From positions 3,117 through 67,116 of the forward strand of contig JAEWZB010000041.1 in the NCBI GenBank assembly GCA_023395515.1: a stretch of DNA of 64,000 nucleotides, written 5' to 3'. Origin of the DNA: Bacillota bacterium. GTDB lineage: Bacteria > Bacillota > Syntrophomonadia > Syntrophomonadales > Syntrophomonadaceae. The position numbers and the translations under genes are program-made. Shown in pieces: positions 18,332 through 26,873 of the stretch. Each line of letters begins with the position of its first letter. Position 1 is the stretch's first letter. Below the pieces are notes generated by a model. It ran no database searches and was not told the origin of the DNA. It saw nothing but the letters and a program-made list of their open reading frames with translations.

Positions 18332-20161
18332 TTAAAATGAAGCCGGGTCTATTTCTACTGCAGTGAAATCAGCTGTTTCAAATTGACGCTTAATACTAAA
18401 AATATTAGGAACTTCGTTTAATAAATAGAATCGGGCACTGGCTATTTTGCCTTGGTAGAAGTTGACATCATAATGATCTTCAGCAAGTTCACCCAGCTTC
18501 TTTTGGGCAACTATACCTTGTTCCAGCATGAGCATACCACAGTAGACCATGGACATAGCAAACATTATGCGGGTAGCCCATAAAGGCATGTAACTGATTT
18601 TACCTTCCGTCATTTTAGCTCTTAACATCATTAATATTTCCGAAAAGGCTTGAAATGCATCACTTAGAACCTTAATTTCTGTTTCAAATGAAGGGTTAGC
18701 CTTATTAGCTTCAATAAATTGACCAATCTCGGTCAACCAGCGCATAAAAGGTTTACCCTTATCCATATTGAATTTGCGCCCTACTAAGTCCATAGATTGA
18801 ATATAGGTAGTGCCTTCCCATATGGAATAAATTTTTACATCACGAGCTAATTGAGCTACCGGATATTCTTCAGAAAAACCATAACCGCCATAACATTGAA
18901 TAGCTTCACCTACTAACCCCCATGCCATCTCGGTTGGGTAAGCTTTGCATAAGGGATTGTTGACCATGAACATATCATCATAATATTTCTTTTCTTCGGG
19001 ATCGGTGGCTGCTAAGGCCATATCTGTATACCAATAAGTTTTATAAATAAGAGCCCGCATGGCTTCTGTACAAGCTTTTTGGTGTAACAGCATCCGTTTG
19101 ACATCTTCGTGTTCTATAATAGGGACCCGAGGTCCTTTCATATCAGTCATTTTAGAACCTTGGATTCTAATTTTGGCATATTCCCGGGCATTGAAATAAG
19201 CTTCTCCTGCACAGGAAAGAGCCATCATTCCAGTGCTTAGGCGGGCTTCATTCATCATCTTAAACATTTGGGACAGACCTTGAGCCTTGCCGTTTTCATC
19301 AGGAGGATTGCCGATCAGCCAACCATAACAATCATTATTATCCCCATAGGATAAAGTACAGGTGGCTGAGCCTCTAAGTCCCATCTTATGCTCTATGCCC
19401 ACAGTGGTAACATCATTGGACTCTCCTATTGAGCCATCTTTATTTATGCGGTACTTAGGTACCGCAAATAAAGAGATACCAGCAGTTCCTGGCTTAGCCC
19501 CCTCTACCCGGGCTAATACTAAATGGACTATGTTTTCCCATAAGTCGGTATCTCCCGCAGTTATAAAACATTTAGTTCCTTTGATTTTATATAATCCCGG
19601 GGTTTCGGTAGGAATAGCTTTAGTAGTTGTGGCTCCTACATCTGAACCGGCTCCCGGCTCGGTTAGATTCATGGTTCCGCCCCATTTAGCCGAAAACATT
19701 TTTTCTAAGAATAATTCCTTAGCTTCTTCACTGCCATAAGTAGCGATAACATCAGCGGCCGTACCACCTGCACCCCAGTACATAACCATACAAGGGGAAG
19801 CCGCAGTTAACATTTCATTTTGGGCGGTAACAAAAAGACGTGGTGCATGTCCTGGAGCACTATAATCAAAAGCAGAAGGCCCCATTTCAGCTTCACAAAC
19901 TGTGTAATAAGCTTTTCTTACCGATTCAGGTAATATTACTTTTCCATCCTCGAATTTAGCCCCGATGGTATCGGCGTCTCCATTAGCCGGTCCCAAAACA
20001 TCCCGGGCAATTTTATAGGCTACATCAATAAAAGCATCTAAATCATCGAGTGAATAATAATCTTGGTACTCCTCAAAGGATAGAAGCTTTTCTGTATCAA
20101 GCCATTCCTTGATTATGAATTTTAATTCCCGAGTATCAAATAGGAAATTGGTAGATGGCAT
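18332..20161 (-). CDS. Acyl-CoA dehydrogenase, long form
   Basis: The 609-residue protein is longer than the usual 380-residue family. It has the extra N-terminal helix region and a C-terminal domain of about 130 residues, like FadE5-type or 'acyl-CoA dehydrogenase C-terminal' proteins. NLTEPGAGSDVGA is the flavin-contacting motif, KGTKCFITAGD follows, and YGGYGFSEEYPVAQLARD and SIWEGTTYIQ are the C-domain signatures, with the Glu of WEGT as the likely catalytic base. It should oxidise an acyl-CoA and pass electrons to ETF. No ETF or partner lies next to it. The ATG at 20161 follows a GGGAGG site. It stands alone between a terminator and a divergent gene. Confidence 0.92.
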   Translation of the reverse strand: MPSTNFLFDTRELKFIIKEWLDTEKLLSFEEYQDYYSLDDLDAFIDVAYKIARDVLGPANGDADTIGAKFEDGKVILPESVRKAYYTVCEAEMGPSAFDYSAPGHAPRLFVTAQNEMLTAASPCMVMYWGAGGTAADVIATYGSEEAKELFLEKMFSAKWGGTMNLTEPGAGSDVGATTTKAIPTETPGLYKIKGTKCFITAGDTDLWENIVHLVLARVEGAKPGTAGISLFAVPKYRINKDGSIGESNDVTTVGIEHKMGLRGSATCTLSYGDNNDCYGWLIGNPPDENGKAQGLSQMFKMMNEARLSTGMMALSCAGEAYFNAREYAKIRIQGSKMTDMKGPRVPIIEHEDVKRMLLHQKACTEAMRALIYKTYWYTDMALAATDPEEKKYYDDMFMVNNPLCKAYPTEMAWGLVGEAIQCYGGYGFSEEYPVAQLARDVKIYSIWEGTTYIQSMDLVGRKFNMDKGKPFMRWLTEIGQFIEANKANPSFETEIKVLSDAFQAFSEILMMLRAKMTEGKISYMPLWATRIMFAMSMVYCGMLMLEQGIVAQKKLGELAEDHYDVNFYQGKIASARFYLLNEVPNIFSIKRQFETADFTAVEIDPASF

Positions 20162-20306
20162 ATGTTTTCCTCCCTCAAGCTTTATTTATCCATTAAAAAA
20201 AATTATACACCAATAAATTTCATTATTCAAATATCTGATTATTAAATGATTTCGCACAATAACCGGTAAAGTTTCTTTAAAAATTGGCAATCTAAGGGCA
20301 TAATTA

Positions 20307-20335
20307 TTGACAATGCCATTTTTTTAGATTAAACT
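20307..20335 (+). promoter_or_regulatory. Probable promoter of the zinc-ribbon protein gene
   Basis: TTGACA (20307-20312), 17 bases, then TAAACT (20330-20335). A second candidate TATAAT lies at about 20352, but its -35 is weaker. The untranslated leader would be about 80 bases. Confidence 0.5.
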
Positions 20336-20421
20336 TATTATTGCCTTGTTCTATAATGTCTCCGTTTTGGGGAAATTAAGTCCAAGAGTAATACATTTTT
20401 TTCCGAAAGGGAGATGCTTTA

Positions 20422-20733
20422 GTGGAAGACAAATATTTAGTATGTAAAGATTGCGGAAACGAATTCGTGTTCTCAGCTTCCGAACAAGAATTTTACGCAG
20501 AAAAAGGTTTCGAAAATGAACCTGGCCGTTGTTCCGATTGCAGAAGAGCTCGCAAACAACAACGTAATGATCGTGGAGGTTTCTCCAGCAGATCTAGAGA
20601 AGATCGTCAAATGTTTAGTGCTGTTTGTGCAGAATGTGGTCAAGAAACTACTGTACCTTTTGAGCCTACTGGTGACAGACCTGTGTATTGCAGAGATTGT
20701 TTCCAATCTAAAAGGACACGCAGTTACAGATAA
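20422..20733 (+). CDS. Small double zinc-ribbon (CxxC) protein
   Basis: This 103-residue protein has two four-cysteine zinc-binding units: CKDC with CSDC (about residues 8-42) and CAECG with CRDC (about 70-95). They are joined by a basic RG/RS-rich linker. The first part matches the 'probable zinc-ribbon' small-protein family of Clostridia. The basic linker suggests nucleic acid contact, but the function is unknown. The start is GTG after AAAGGGAGATG. It has a promoter upstream and a strong terminator downstream, so it is monocistronic. Confidence 0.85.
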   Translation: MEDKYLVCKDCGNEFVFSASEQEFYAEKGFENEPGRCSDCRRARKQQRNDRGGFSSRSREDRQMFSAVCAECGQETTVPFEPTGDRPVYCRDCFQSKRTRSYR

Positions 20734-20743
20734 CAAGGACATT

Positions 20744-20775
20744 AAAAGGCTGTTGACAACAACAGCCTTTTTTTT
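20744..20775 (+). terminator. Rho-independent terminator
   Basis: AAAGGCTGTTG, loop ACAA, CAACAGCCTTT, then a run of T. It has a near-perfect 11-bp stem and ends the zinc-ribbon protein gene. Confidence 0.9.
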
Positions 20776-20801
20776 GTGGGCAAAATTAAGGGATAAAGCC
20801 T

Positions 20802-20818
20802 GGTGGGCGAAGCCCACC
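20802..20818 (-). terminator. Hairpin after the Fe-ADH gene
   Basis: GGTGGGC, GAA, GCCCACC form a 7-bp GC-rich stem six bases beyond the stop of the minus-strand alcohol dehydrogenase. There is no T-run, so termination would be weak. Confidence 0.4.
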
Positions 20819-20823
20819 GTTAT

Positions 20824-21984
20824 TTAATAGGCATTTTCTAATATCTTTAAAACCGCATCCCTATCCAGCTTTTTAAAGCTGCCTAAAGGTGCATGAGCTG
20901 TAGCTTTGTCGGCCATCTCGCCTAAACGTTCTTTCTCCACACCCCCGGCACTTAATGTAGAGGCCAAACCTAAAGACTTAAAAAATTCCGCGGTTTTACT
21001 TATACCCTGGTGGGCGGCTACGTAATCATCATTATCAGTTATTCCCCAAATATTACGGGCATACATGCTCAGCTTAGCTACGGTACTGTCATCTAATACA
21101 TACTCCATCCAATGGGGCGTTAATATGGCCAGACCTAAACCGTGGGTCATATCGTATATAGCACTAACTTCATGCTCAATACCATGGGTAGCCCAATCGG
21201 TTTTTTTACCGGTAGAGAGCAGTCCGTTTAAAGCTATGGTGCCGGCCCACATCAAATTAGCCCGCGCTGTATAGTTTTCCGGTTCGGCAATAGCTATAGG
21301 CCCGTATTTAATACAAGTATGCAAAATAGCTTCAGACATTTTATCCTGCACAAAAGTATCGGCGGTAGGACTGAAATATTGCTCGAAAATATGACTCATG
21401 ATATCTACCACTCCGGCGGCGGTCTGGTGTGGCGGAACTGTAAAGGTATAAGCCGGATTTAAAATAGAGAATTTAGGAATGAGTCTGGTACTGCCAATGC
21501 CTTTTTTCTCTAAGGTAGCATCATTGCTTAAAACGGCATTGCCGTTCATTTCCGAGCCGCTGGCGGCCAGAGTAAGTACACAGCCCAGGGGCAGGGCTTT
21601 AGTCACCTTAGCTTCATAAGTAAAGAAATCCCAGGGATCATTATCATAGTAAAAACCGGCCGCAATAGCTTTGGAACAGTCGATAGTACTTCCGCCGCCT
21701 ACTGCTAATACAAAGGTTAAATCATTTTCCCGGCATAATCTGATACCTTCCCGGACACTGTCAATACGGGGATTAGCTTGAACTCCGGGGAGTTCTACCC
21801 AGGCAATATCATTTTCTTGTAAATTGGCGATAATTTTATCGTACAATCCACTTTTTTTAATACTTCCTCCCCCATAGACTATTAAAATTTTATTGCTATA
21901 AGGCTTAATTTCTTTACCCAGTTTTTCCAACTGGTTTTGTCCGAATAATATTTTAGCAGGATTTTGAAAAATAAAATCTAACAT
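20824..21984 (-). CDS. Iron-containing alcohol dehydrogenase (BdhA/YqhD type)
   Basis: The 386-residue protein has the group III ADH layout. AVGGGSTIDCSKAIA binds the dinucleotide, LAASGSEMNGNAV is the second motif, and GIEHEVSAIYDMTHGLGLAIL carries two metal-ligand histidines. VVDIMSHIFEQYFS supplies D and H. The opening FIFQNPAKILFGQ and the overall length match NADH/NADPH-dependent butanol dehydrogenases and YqhD. It should interconvert aldehydes and alcohols. It is a single gene with AGGAGG upstream of its ATG. The exact aldehyde cannot be read from sequence. Confidence 0.9.
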   Translation of the reverse strand: MLDFIFQNPAKILFGQNQLEKLGKEIKPYSNKILIVYGGGSIKKSGLYDKIIANLQENDIAWVELPGVQANPRIDSVREGIRLCRENDLTFVLAVGGGSTIDCSKAIAAGFYYDNDPWDFFTYEAKVTKALPLGCVLTLAASGSEMNGNAVLSNDATLEKKGIGSTRLIPKFSILNPAYTFTVPPHQTAAGVVDIMSHIFEQYFSPTADTFVQDKMSEAILHTCIKYGPIAIAEPENYTARANLMWAGTIALNGLLSTGKKTDWATHGIEHEVSAIYDMTHGLGLAILTPHWMEYVLDDSTVAKLSMYARNIWGITDNDDYVAAHQGISKTAEFFKSLGLASTLSAGGVEKERLGEMADKATAHAPLGSFKKLDRDAVLKILENAY

Positions 21985-22106
21985 AGTGATCTTCCTCCTA
22001 ACAAGCTTAATATAATTATTATTTCCATATATTTAGCTAGATTTTCTTCCTTAATTTTAACTTATCCAGATATTCATGCAAGCCTGCTGCACTATTCTGG
22101 CTATCA

Positions 22107-22664
22107 TTACTCTAAAATTTGGAGCAATAACTTTCTTAATTGCTCGATGGCATAGGCAAAGCTGATATTATTTTGGGTTAAATAGGTGGGATTTACAACT
22201 GATTGAATAATGGCGATAAGTACAGTCACCAGTATTTGTTCATCCAACTCTTTTATAATCGTGTGTTGTTCTGAGGAGCTAAAATGTTTAATTACCGAGG
22301 TTATTTTGGCACTGCGAAAATCGTCAATCTTTTGCCACAGATGAGGATAAGAGTCTTTTAAATCTTCCAAGCCTTCTTTACTAAATATATTTTGCCCATA
22401 AGTAAAAACATGCCCGGCCATATTGGTCATAACCTCGACCGGTGATGAATTTTTCTCCAGTAATGAATTCACTTGGGCAGTTAATCCGGCCATAAAAATA
22501 TTGATAACCTCTTCAATTATTTCATCTTTACTGGCAAAATACCGGTATAAGGTTCTTTTGCTAATACCGGCCTGTTTGGCTAAATCATCAACTGTCCATT
22601 GAACCAGGCCTTTAGTGGCCATTAGTTCCTGAGCGGCCCTTAATATTCTGGCGGGAATATCCAC
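22107..22664 (-). CDS. TetR family regulator of the efflux operon
   Basis: This 185-residue protein has a TetR helix-turn-helix at about residues 22-50 (WTVDDLAKQAGISKRTLYRYFASKDEII) and a helical ligand domain. The start is GTG at 22664 with AAGGAGG before it. It is the last gene of the minus-strand operon HlyD, ATPase, ATPase, permease, 14 bases after the permease. The operon promoter holds a perfect 10-bp inverted repeat (26620-26651), the likely operator for this repressor. A near-identical copy of that site lies at 43532-43563. Confidence 0.9.
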   Translation of the reverse strand: MDIPARILRAAQELMATKGLVQWTVDDLAKQAGISKRTLYRYFASKDEIIEEVINIFMAGLTAQVNSLLEKNSSPVEVMTNMAGHVFTYGQNIFSKEGLEDLKDSYPHLWQKIDDFRSAKITSVIKHFSSSEQHTIIKELDEQILVTVLIAIIQSVVNPTYLTQNNISFAYAIEQLRKLLLQILE

Positions 22665-22678
22665 TTTAAACCTCCTTA

Positions 22679-23791
22679 CTAAGCAATCCTTTTACTAAAC
22701 TTCAAGGTGCTGATGACTAAAAAGACTAAGGAAAAAATAAGTAAGGCGGAAACTTGCCCGATTAAATATTGAAAACCAATGCCTTTTAAAACTATGCCCC
22801 GAATTATATCCAGATAATAAGTTAAAGGAATAACATTACTTATATAATAAATTATTTTAGGCATAGCTGCCCGGGGGAACATGAACCCCGACAATAAAAT
22901 ACTAGGGAGCATAACGAAAAATGACATCTGGAAAGCTTGCATTTGATTTTGAGCAATATTAGAAATCATCAGCCCTAAGCCTAAGGATGCGGTAATAAAA
23001 AACAGGGTTAACAGGTATAACTGAAAAAGACTGCCGCGAATAGGTACTTGAAATACTAAAACCGCTACCAAAAGCGCTACGGTAATTTGTAAATACCCTA
23101 AGGCAATATAGGGAATTATTTTACCTACCATTAGTTCTAAAGGTTTAATGGGAGTTACGATTAACTGCTCTAAAGTACCCCTTTCCCGTTCCCGGACAAT
23201 AGCTACCGAAGTTATGATAACCATAGTCATAGTAACAATAATGCCAAGTATGGCCGGAACCATGTAATAGGCGGTAATCCCATCCGGGTTATACCAAGGT
23301 CTCACCCGGACATCATAGGGAAGCTGCTGGGAGCCGGCTTTAGCAAATATTATATCCTGGGATTTTAAAAGTCCAATAGAATTAGCCGTGGCTATAGCCT
23401 GATTAGATAACATACTGTCACTGGCATCAACAATAACTTGGATGGAAGCTGATTCGCCCCGGTTAACTTTGGTGGCAAAATCAGGAGGAAATACAATACC
23501 GACCCCCGCCTGGCCACTATCAATTAAACTGGAAAGTTCTTGATAGGAAGCGGCGGCAAATGAAGGGTCAAAGTAGCTGGAGGCAGCAAAGGACTGCATC
23601 ATATCCCGGCTGGAGGCGGAAAGGGATTGGTCAAAAACCGCCGTAGGAATATGTTTGACCTCAGTTTGAATAGCATAGCCAAACAATAGCAATTGCACTA
23701 AAGGCATCATAAATATTAAGGCCAAAGTCATGCGGTCGCGCCTCATCTGTAAAAATTCCTTTTTAAGCACCGACATAATTCTAATCATCAT
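22679..23791 (-). CDS. ABC-2 type transporter permease (YbhS/YbhR-like)
   Basis: The 370-residue protein has one N-terminal membrane helix (MTLALIFMMPLVQLLLFGYA). A large outer domain of about 130 residues and then five more membrane helices follow, which is the ABC2_membrane_3 layout. The REREHGT-like RERERGTLEQLIVTPIKP motif between helices is typical of this family. With the two ATPases and the HlyD protein it should form an export pump like E. coli YbhGFSR. Only one permease gene is present where YbhSR has two, so it may act as a homodimer. It starts at 23791 after GGGAAGG. Confidence 0.9.
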   Translation of the reverse strand: MMIRIMSVLKKEFLQMRRDRMTLALIFMMPLVQLLLFGYAIQTEVKHIPTAVFDQSLSASSRDMMQSFAASSYFDPSFAAASYQELSSLIDSGQAGVGIVFPPDFATKVNRGESASIQVIVDASDSMLSNQAIATANSIGLLKSQDIIFAKAGSQQLPYDVRVRPWYNPDGITAYYMVPAILGIIVTMTMVIITSVAIVRERERGTLEQLIVTPIKPLELMVGKIIPYIALGYLQITVALLVAVLVFQVPIRGSLFQLYLLTLFFITASLGLGLMISNIAQNQMQAFQMSFFVMLPSILLSGFMFPRAAMPKIIYYISNVIPLTYYLDIIRGIVLKGIGFQYLIGQVSALLIFSLVFLVISTLKFSKRIA

Positions 23792-23804
23792 ATCTACCTT
23801 CCCT

Positions 23805-24707
23805 TTATCTTTTTTTAGCTAGAGATATAAAAACATCTTCTAGGGTAGGTTTTATAAGTTTGCCTGTAACATTTAAAGAGACGGCTAATTTTTCGATAGC
23901 CTTTTCTTCTTCCACTAAAACATGGAGCAGGGAACCATACATAAAAGAATCCTTTACATAAGGGAATTGTTTTAATTTATTTATATAACTCATAGGCTGG
24001 GGAAGGTCTAACTCTACTAATAGACCGTCAATACTAGTCTGTTTAAGGTATTCGGGGTTATCAAAGGCTAAAAGCCGGCCTTGGGAGAGGAAGGCTATTC
24101 TGTCACATCTTTCAGCTTCATCCATAAAGTGCGTAGTTACAATTATAGTGGTACCTTGCCCGGCCAATGCTTGTATGATATCAAAAAAGCTTCTCCGGCT
24201 AATAGGGCTGACTCCACTAGTAGGCTCATCCAGAAACAGCACCTGGGGTTTAGCTATAATAGCACTGGCTAGGGCCAGCCGTTGTTTATATCCTACACTT
24301 AAAGTCTTCACTAAATGCCGACGCTCGGCTTGTAAATCCATAAGGGTTAAGAGTTCATCAATGCGTTTATTACGTTTATTAGGGGGCAGACCGTAAATTC
24401 CGGCAAAAAAGTCCAGGTTTTCTTCTACAGTCAGGTCATCATACAAACTAAACTTTTGCGACATGTAACCTATGCGTTTTTTGATTTCTTCCGATTGGGT
24501 GTCAATATCATAATTAATTACTAATCCCCGGCCCGAGCTGGGACGCAGTATCCCACATAACATCCTGATGGCGGTAGATTTGCCGGCTCCGTTAGGCCCT
24601 AAAAACCCGCATATTTCTCCCGGCTTAATCCTTATATTGAGCCGGTCAACCGCAGTAAAGTCGCCGAACTTACGGGTCAAATCTTCAGTTGTGATTATAT
24701 AATCCAT
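23805..24707 (-). CDS. ABC transporter ATP-binding protein (second of a pair)
   Basis: The 300-residue ATPase has Walker A GPNGAGKST, Q-loop GYMSQKFSLYDDLT, signature LSVGYKQR, Walker B VLFLDEPTSG and switch region TTHFMDE. The signature reads LSVGY rather than LSGGQ, and the D-loop reads SGVSP, without the usual Asp. It overlaps none of its neighbours but is separated from the first ATPase gene by three bases. The pair corresponds to the two halves of the fused YbhF ATPase. The C-terminal 70 residues are a small regulatory domain. It energises the export pump at the inner face of the membrane. Confidence 0.92.
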   Translation of the reverse strand: MDYIITTEDLTRKFGDFTAVDRLNIRIKPGEICGFLGPNGAGKSTAIRMLCGILRPSSGRGLVINYDIDTQSEEIKKRIGYMSQKFSLYDDLTVEENLDFFAGIYGLPPNKRNKRIDELLTLMDLQAERRHLVKTLSVGYKQRLALASAIIAKPQVLFLDEPTSGVSPISRRSFFDIIQALAGQGTTIIVTTHFMDEAERCDRIAFLSQGRLLAFDNPEYLKQTSIDGLLVELDLPQPMSYINKLKQFPYVKDSFMYGSLLHVLVEEEKAIEKLAVSLNVTGKLIKPTLEDVFISLAKKR

Positions 24708-24710
24708 ATT

Positions 24711-25607
24711 TTAAAGCCCCCGTTCGGCCAAAACTATGAAGAGGTCTTCCATAGTAGGGTCAACTTTTTCAATTAAGCTATAATGCGGGGCTAATTTTAG
24801 GGCTAAATTATCTTGGATGTTAGCCGACTTTTCCACAATTAGCCGATATTTATAGCCATAAAAAGCTAAATCTATAATTTCTTTTATACCATCAAAAATA
24901 GAGGTGTCTTTAATACTAGTGTGTACTTCTATTACGGCAAAAGGAAATTCAGCCTTTAATTTGGCCGGAGTATTTACAGTTTTTAAAACTCCTGCACTTA
25001 AGAATCCTACTTTAGAACATAATTCCGCCTCATCCATATAAGGGGTAGTAACTAGAACGGTCATGCCTTCATAATTCAGATCATAAAGTATTTTCCAAAA
25101 CTCCCGTCTTGATTCCGGGTCTACCCCAAAGGTGGGTTCGTCCAGAATTAAGAGTGAAGGTCTGGTTATGAGAGCCGAGCATAGGGAGAGCTTTTGTTTC
25201 ATTCCCCCGGAAAGCTTATCGGCTAAGCGGTTAGTAAAAGGTAAAAGTCCGGTAACGGCTAAAGTTTCTTCCGCCCGTTTTTTAATGGTGTTTTTATCTA
25301 AACTATACAAAGAACCGAAAAAATTTATATTTTCCATGACGGTTAAATCACTGTATAAACTAAATTTCTGGGGCATATAGCCAAAGGCGCTTCTAAATTC
25401 ATCAAGATGAGTGATAGGTTTATCAAATAGCTTGATACTTCCGGCATCCGGGTCGGCTAAACCGCATATCAGACGGAGTAAAGTAGTTTTACCGGCTCCA
25501 TCAGGACCTACTAAACCAAATATCTCCTGCCGGTCTATCTGCAGGGAAATATTATTGCCGGCGGTTATAGCCCCGAAGCTTTTGCTTACATTAGTCAAGG
25601 CAATCAT
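24711..25607 (-). CDS. ABC transporter ATP-binding protein (first of a pair)
   Basis: The 298-residue ATPase has Walker A GPDGAGKTT, Q-loop GYMPQKFSLYSDLT, a normal signature LSGGMKQK, Walker B LLILDEPTFG and a D-loop with Asp (GVDPESR). Its switch position reads TTPYMDE, with Pro where the catalytic His is expected. Its partner has the His but an altered signature and D-loop. The two should make a heterodimer with one good and one degenerate ATP site, as in YbhF-like pumps. The ATG at 25605-25607 abuts the stop of the HlyD gene. Confidence 0.92.
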   Translation of the reverse strand: MIALTNVSKSFGAITAGNNISLQIDRQEIFGLVGPDGAGKTTLLRLICGLADPDAGSIKLFDKPITHLDEFRSAFGYMPQKFSLYSDLTVMENINFFGSLYSLDKNTIKKRAEETLAVTGLLPFTNRLADKLSGGMKQKLSLCSALITRPSLLILDEPTFGVDPESRREFWKILYDLNYEGMTVLVTTPYMDEAELCSKVGFLSAGVLKTVNTPAKLKAEFPFAVIEVHTSIKDTSIFDGIKEIIDLAFYGYKYRLIVEKSANIQDNLALKLAPHYSLIEKVDPTMEDLFIVLAERGL

Positions 25608-26594
25608 TTATTCACCCCGTTTGAAAGCTACATCAGCAGGCATACCAGGTTTAAGACGGTTATCTTGATTCTCTACCGCTACTTTAACCGCAAAGACTAT
25701 ATTAGCCCGTTCTTTTTTAGTTTGAATCATCTTGGGAGTAAACTCACCATGGTCGGCAATATGGGTGACCTTACCCGGGTAAACAGTGGCATCCCCGGCT
25801 ACAAAACACTGTACCGGCTGTTCCAGGCTGATATAACTTAACTCATCGGAGGGGATATAAACTGTAATCCATAAATCATTAAGGTTAGCTACAGTAGCGA
25901 TAGCAGCTCCCATTTGGATAAATTCGCCCGGTTCATAATTACTGCTTAAAATGGTCCCGGCCAGAGGGGATTTAATCGTTAAATCTGCCATCATAGTATC
26001 AGTGGCTTTAAGAACTGCTTCCATTCTGTTTAATTCGATAACGGCTGCTTCCACTGCACCGGCCCGGGGTCCTGCGTTGATTAAATCTACCTTGGATTGG
26101 GCAATGGAGAATTGATTTTGGGCTAAATCCACTTTAAGCTGCATAGCTTCTAATTCTTGCAAGGCCATGGCGCCCTGTTCATATAATTGTTCTACTCGTT
26201 TTAAATCTGCCTCGGCTTTAGCTAAGTTTTCCCGGGAAATATTTAAACTGGCATAAGCTTCCTGCAATTCCTGGGGACGGGCTCCGGCCTGCAAATCCTT
26301 GAGCTTAGCCTGGGCTAATTCTATACTTAATAAATCACGTTCCCGCTGTACTTCTAAATCAGGGCGGGAAAGCACAGCTATTACCTCATCGGGCTGGACT
26401 TTAGCCCCTTCGGCTACTGAGACTTGATCTAGAGTACCACTTAACTTAGCACTAACCTTAACCTGGGTAGCTTCAATAGTTCCCGAGGCTTCAATAATAT
26501 CAGAGTTCCCGGTAAAGTAATGCTGGTATACTCCATAAGTGCATAATAGGATTAATATGAGTCCGACTATAAAGGGTTTTTTTACTTTCTCCAT
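25608..26594 (-). CDS. HlyD-family membrane fusion/adaptor protein (YbhG-like)
   Basis: The 328-residue protein has an N-terminal membrane anchor (about 7-25). A biotinyl-lipoyl half-motif (ASGTIEATQVKVSAKLSGTL), a long alpha-hairpin (about 85-190) and the second lipoyl half with a beta-barrel (SPLAGTILSSNYEPGEF; LKPGMPADV) follow. It is the first gene of the efflux operon, just downstream of the promoter/operator, with GGGGAGA before its ATG. In a Gram-positive cell such adaptors work with the ABC permease alone; in a two-membrane Firmicute they could reach an outer channel. The cargo is unknown. Confidence 0.9.
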   Translation of the reverse strand: MEKVKKPFIVGLILILLCTYGVYQHYFTGNSDIIEASGTIEATQVKVSAKLSGTLDQVSVAEGAKVQPDEVIAVLSRPDLEVQRERDLLSIELAQAKLKDLQAGARPQELQEAYASLNISRENLAKAEADLKRVEQLYEQGAMALQELEAMQLKVDLAQNQFSIAQSKVDLINAGPRAGAVEAAVIELNRMEAVLKATDTMMADLTIKSPLAGTILSSNYEPGEFIQMGAAIATVANLNDLWITVYIPSDELSYISLEQPVQCFVAGDATVYPGKVTHIADHGEFTPKMIQTKKERANIVFAVKVAVENQDNRLKPGMPADVAFKRGE

Positions 26595-26598
26595 TTTA

Positions 26599-26667
26599 AA
26601 ATCTCCCCTATGCAGTTTTAGGTAAACTAAAACAACAAAAATAGTTTACCTGTTATTATAATAGCAC
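26599..26667 (-). promoter_or_regulatory. Efflux operon promoter and leader, copy 1 of a duplicated 69-bp element
   Basis: On the minus strand this holds a -10 box (TATTAT 26663-26658, or TATAAT 26660-26655), the palindromic operator and the GGGGAGA ribosome site of the HlyD gene. A TTGCTA at 26687-26682 may be the -35 box. A 69-bp segment matching at 63 of 69 positions, same orientation and no gaps, lies at 43511-43579. Confidence 0.75.
26620..26651. promoter_or_regulatory. Palindromic operator (10-bp arms, 12-bp spacer)
   Basis: AGGTAAACTA (26620-26629) and TAGTTTACCT (26642-26651) are a perfect inverted repeat just downstream of the -10 box of the efflux operon. The TetR protein encoded at the end of the operon is the likely ligand. 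The other copy at 43532-43563 keeps both arms and the spacing exactly. Confidence 0.75.
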
Positions 26668-26777
26668 CGGTCAGTAATATTTAGCAAGGAAAAAAGGCTC
26701 TTTAGGTTTTGAAGTTAAGTAAAGCCAGGAGATAATTAGGAAGAGATTTTTGAAATAAAATATACTTGTACTACGTA

Positions 26778-26800
26778 ATATCAATATAGGTGATATTACT
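26778..26800. repeat. Inverted repeat downstream of the sensor kinase gene
   Basis: TAATATCA, seven bases, TGATATTA: a perfect 8-bp inverted repeat in the gap between the sensor kinase stop (26874) and the efflux promoter. It could be a weak terminator or a protein site. It has no T-run. Confidence 0.4.
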
Positions 26801-26873
26801 GCTAACGATACGTATAAGGCGTATTTTATCTGTGATTATGATTTCCGGAGCAATAATTTATAGGTCTACGGGA

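Noticed and set aside
26778..26800. CRISPR-like or site-specific attachment repeat
   Set aside because: It is a single inverted repeat with no further copies; nothing supports CRISPR or an attachment site.
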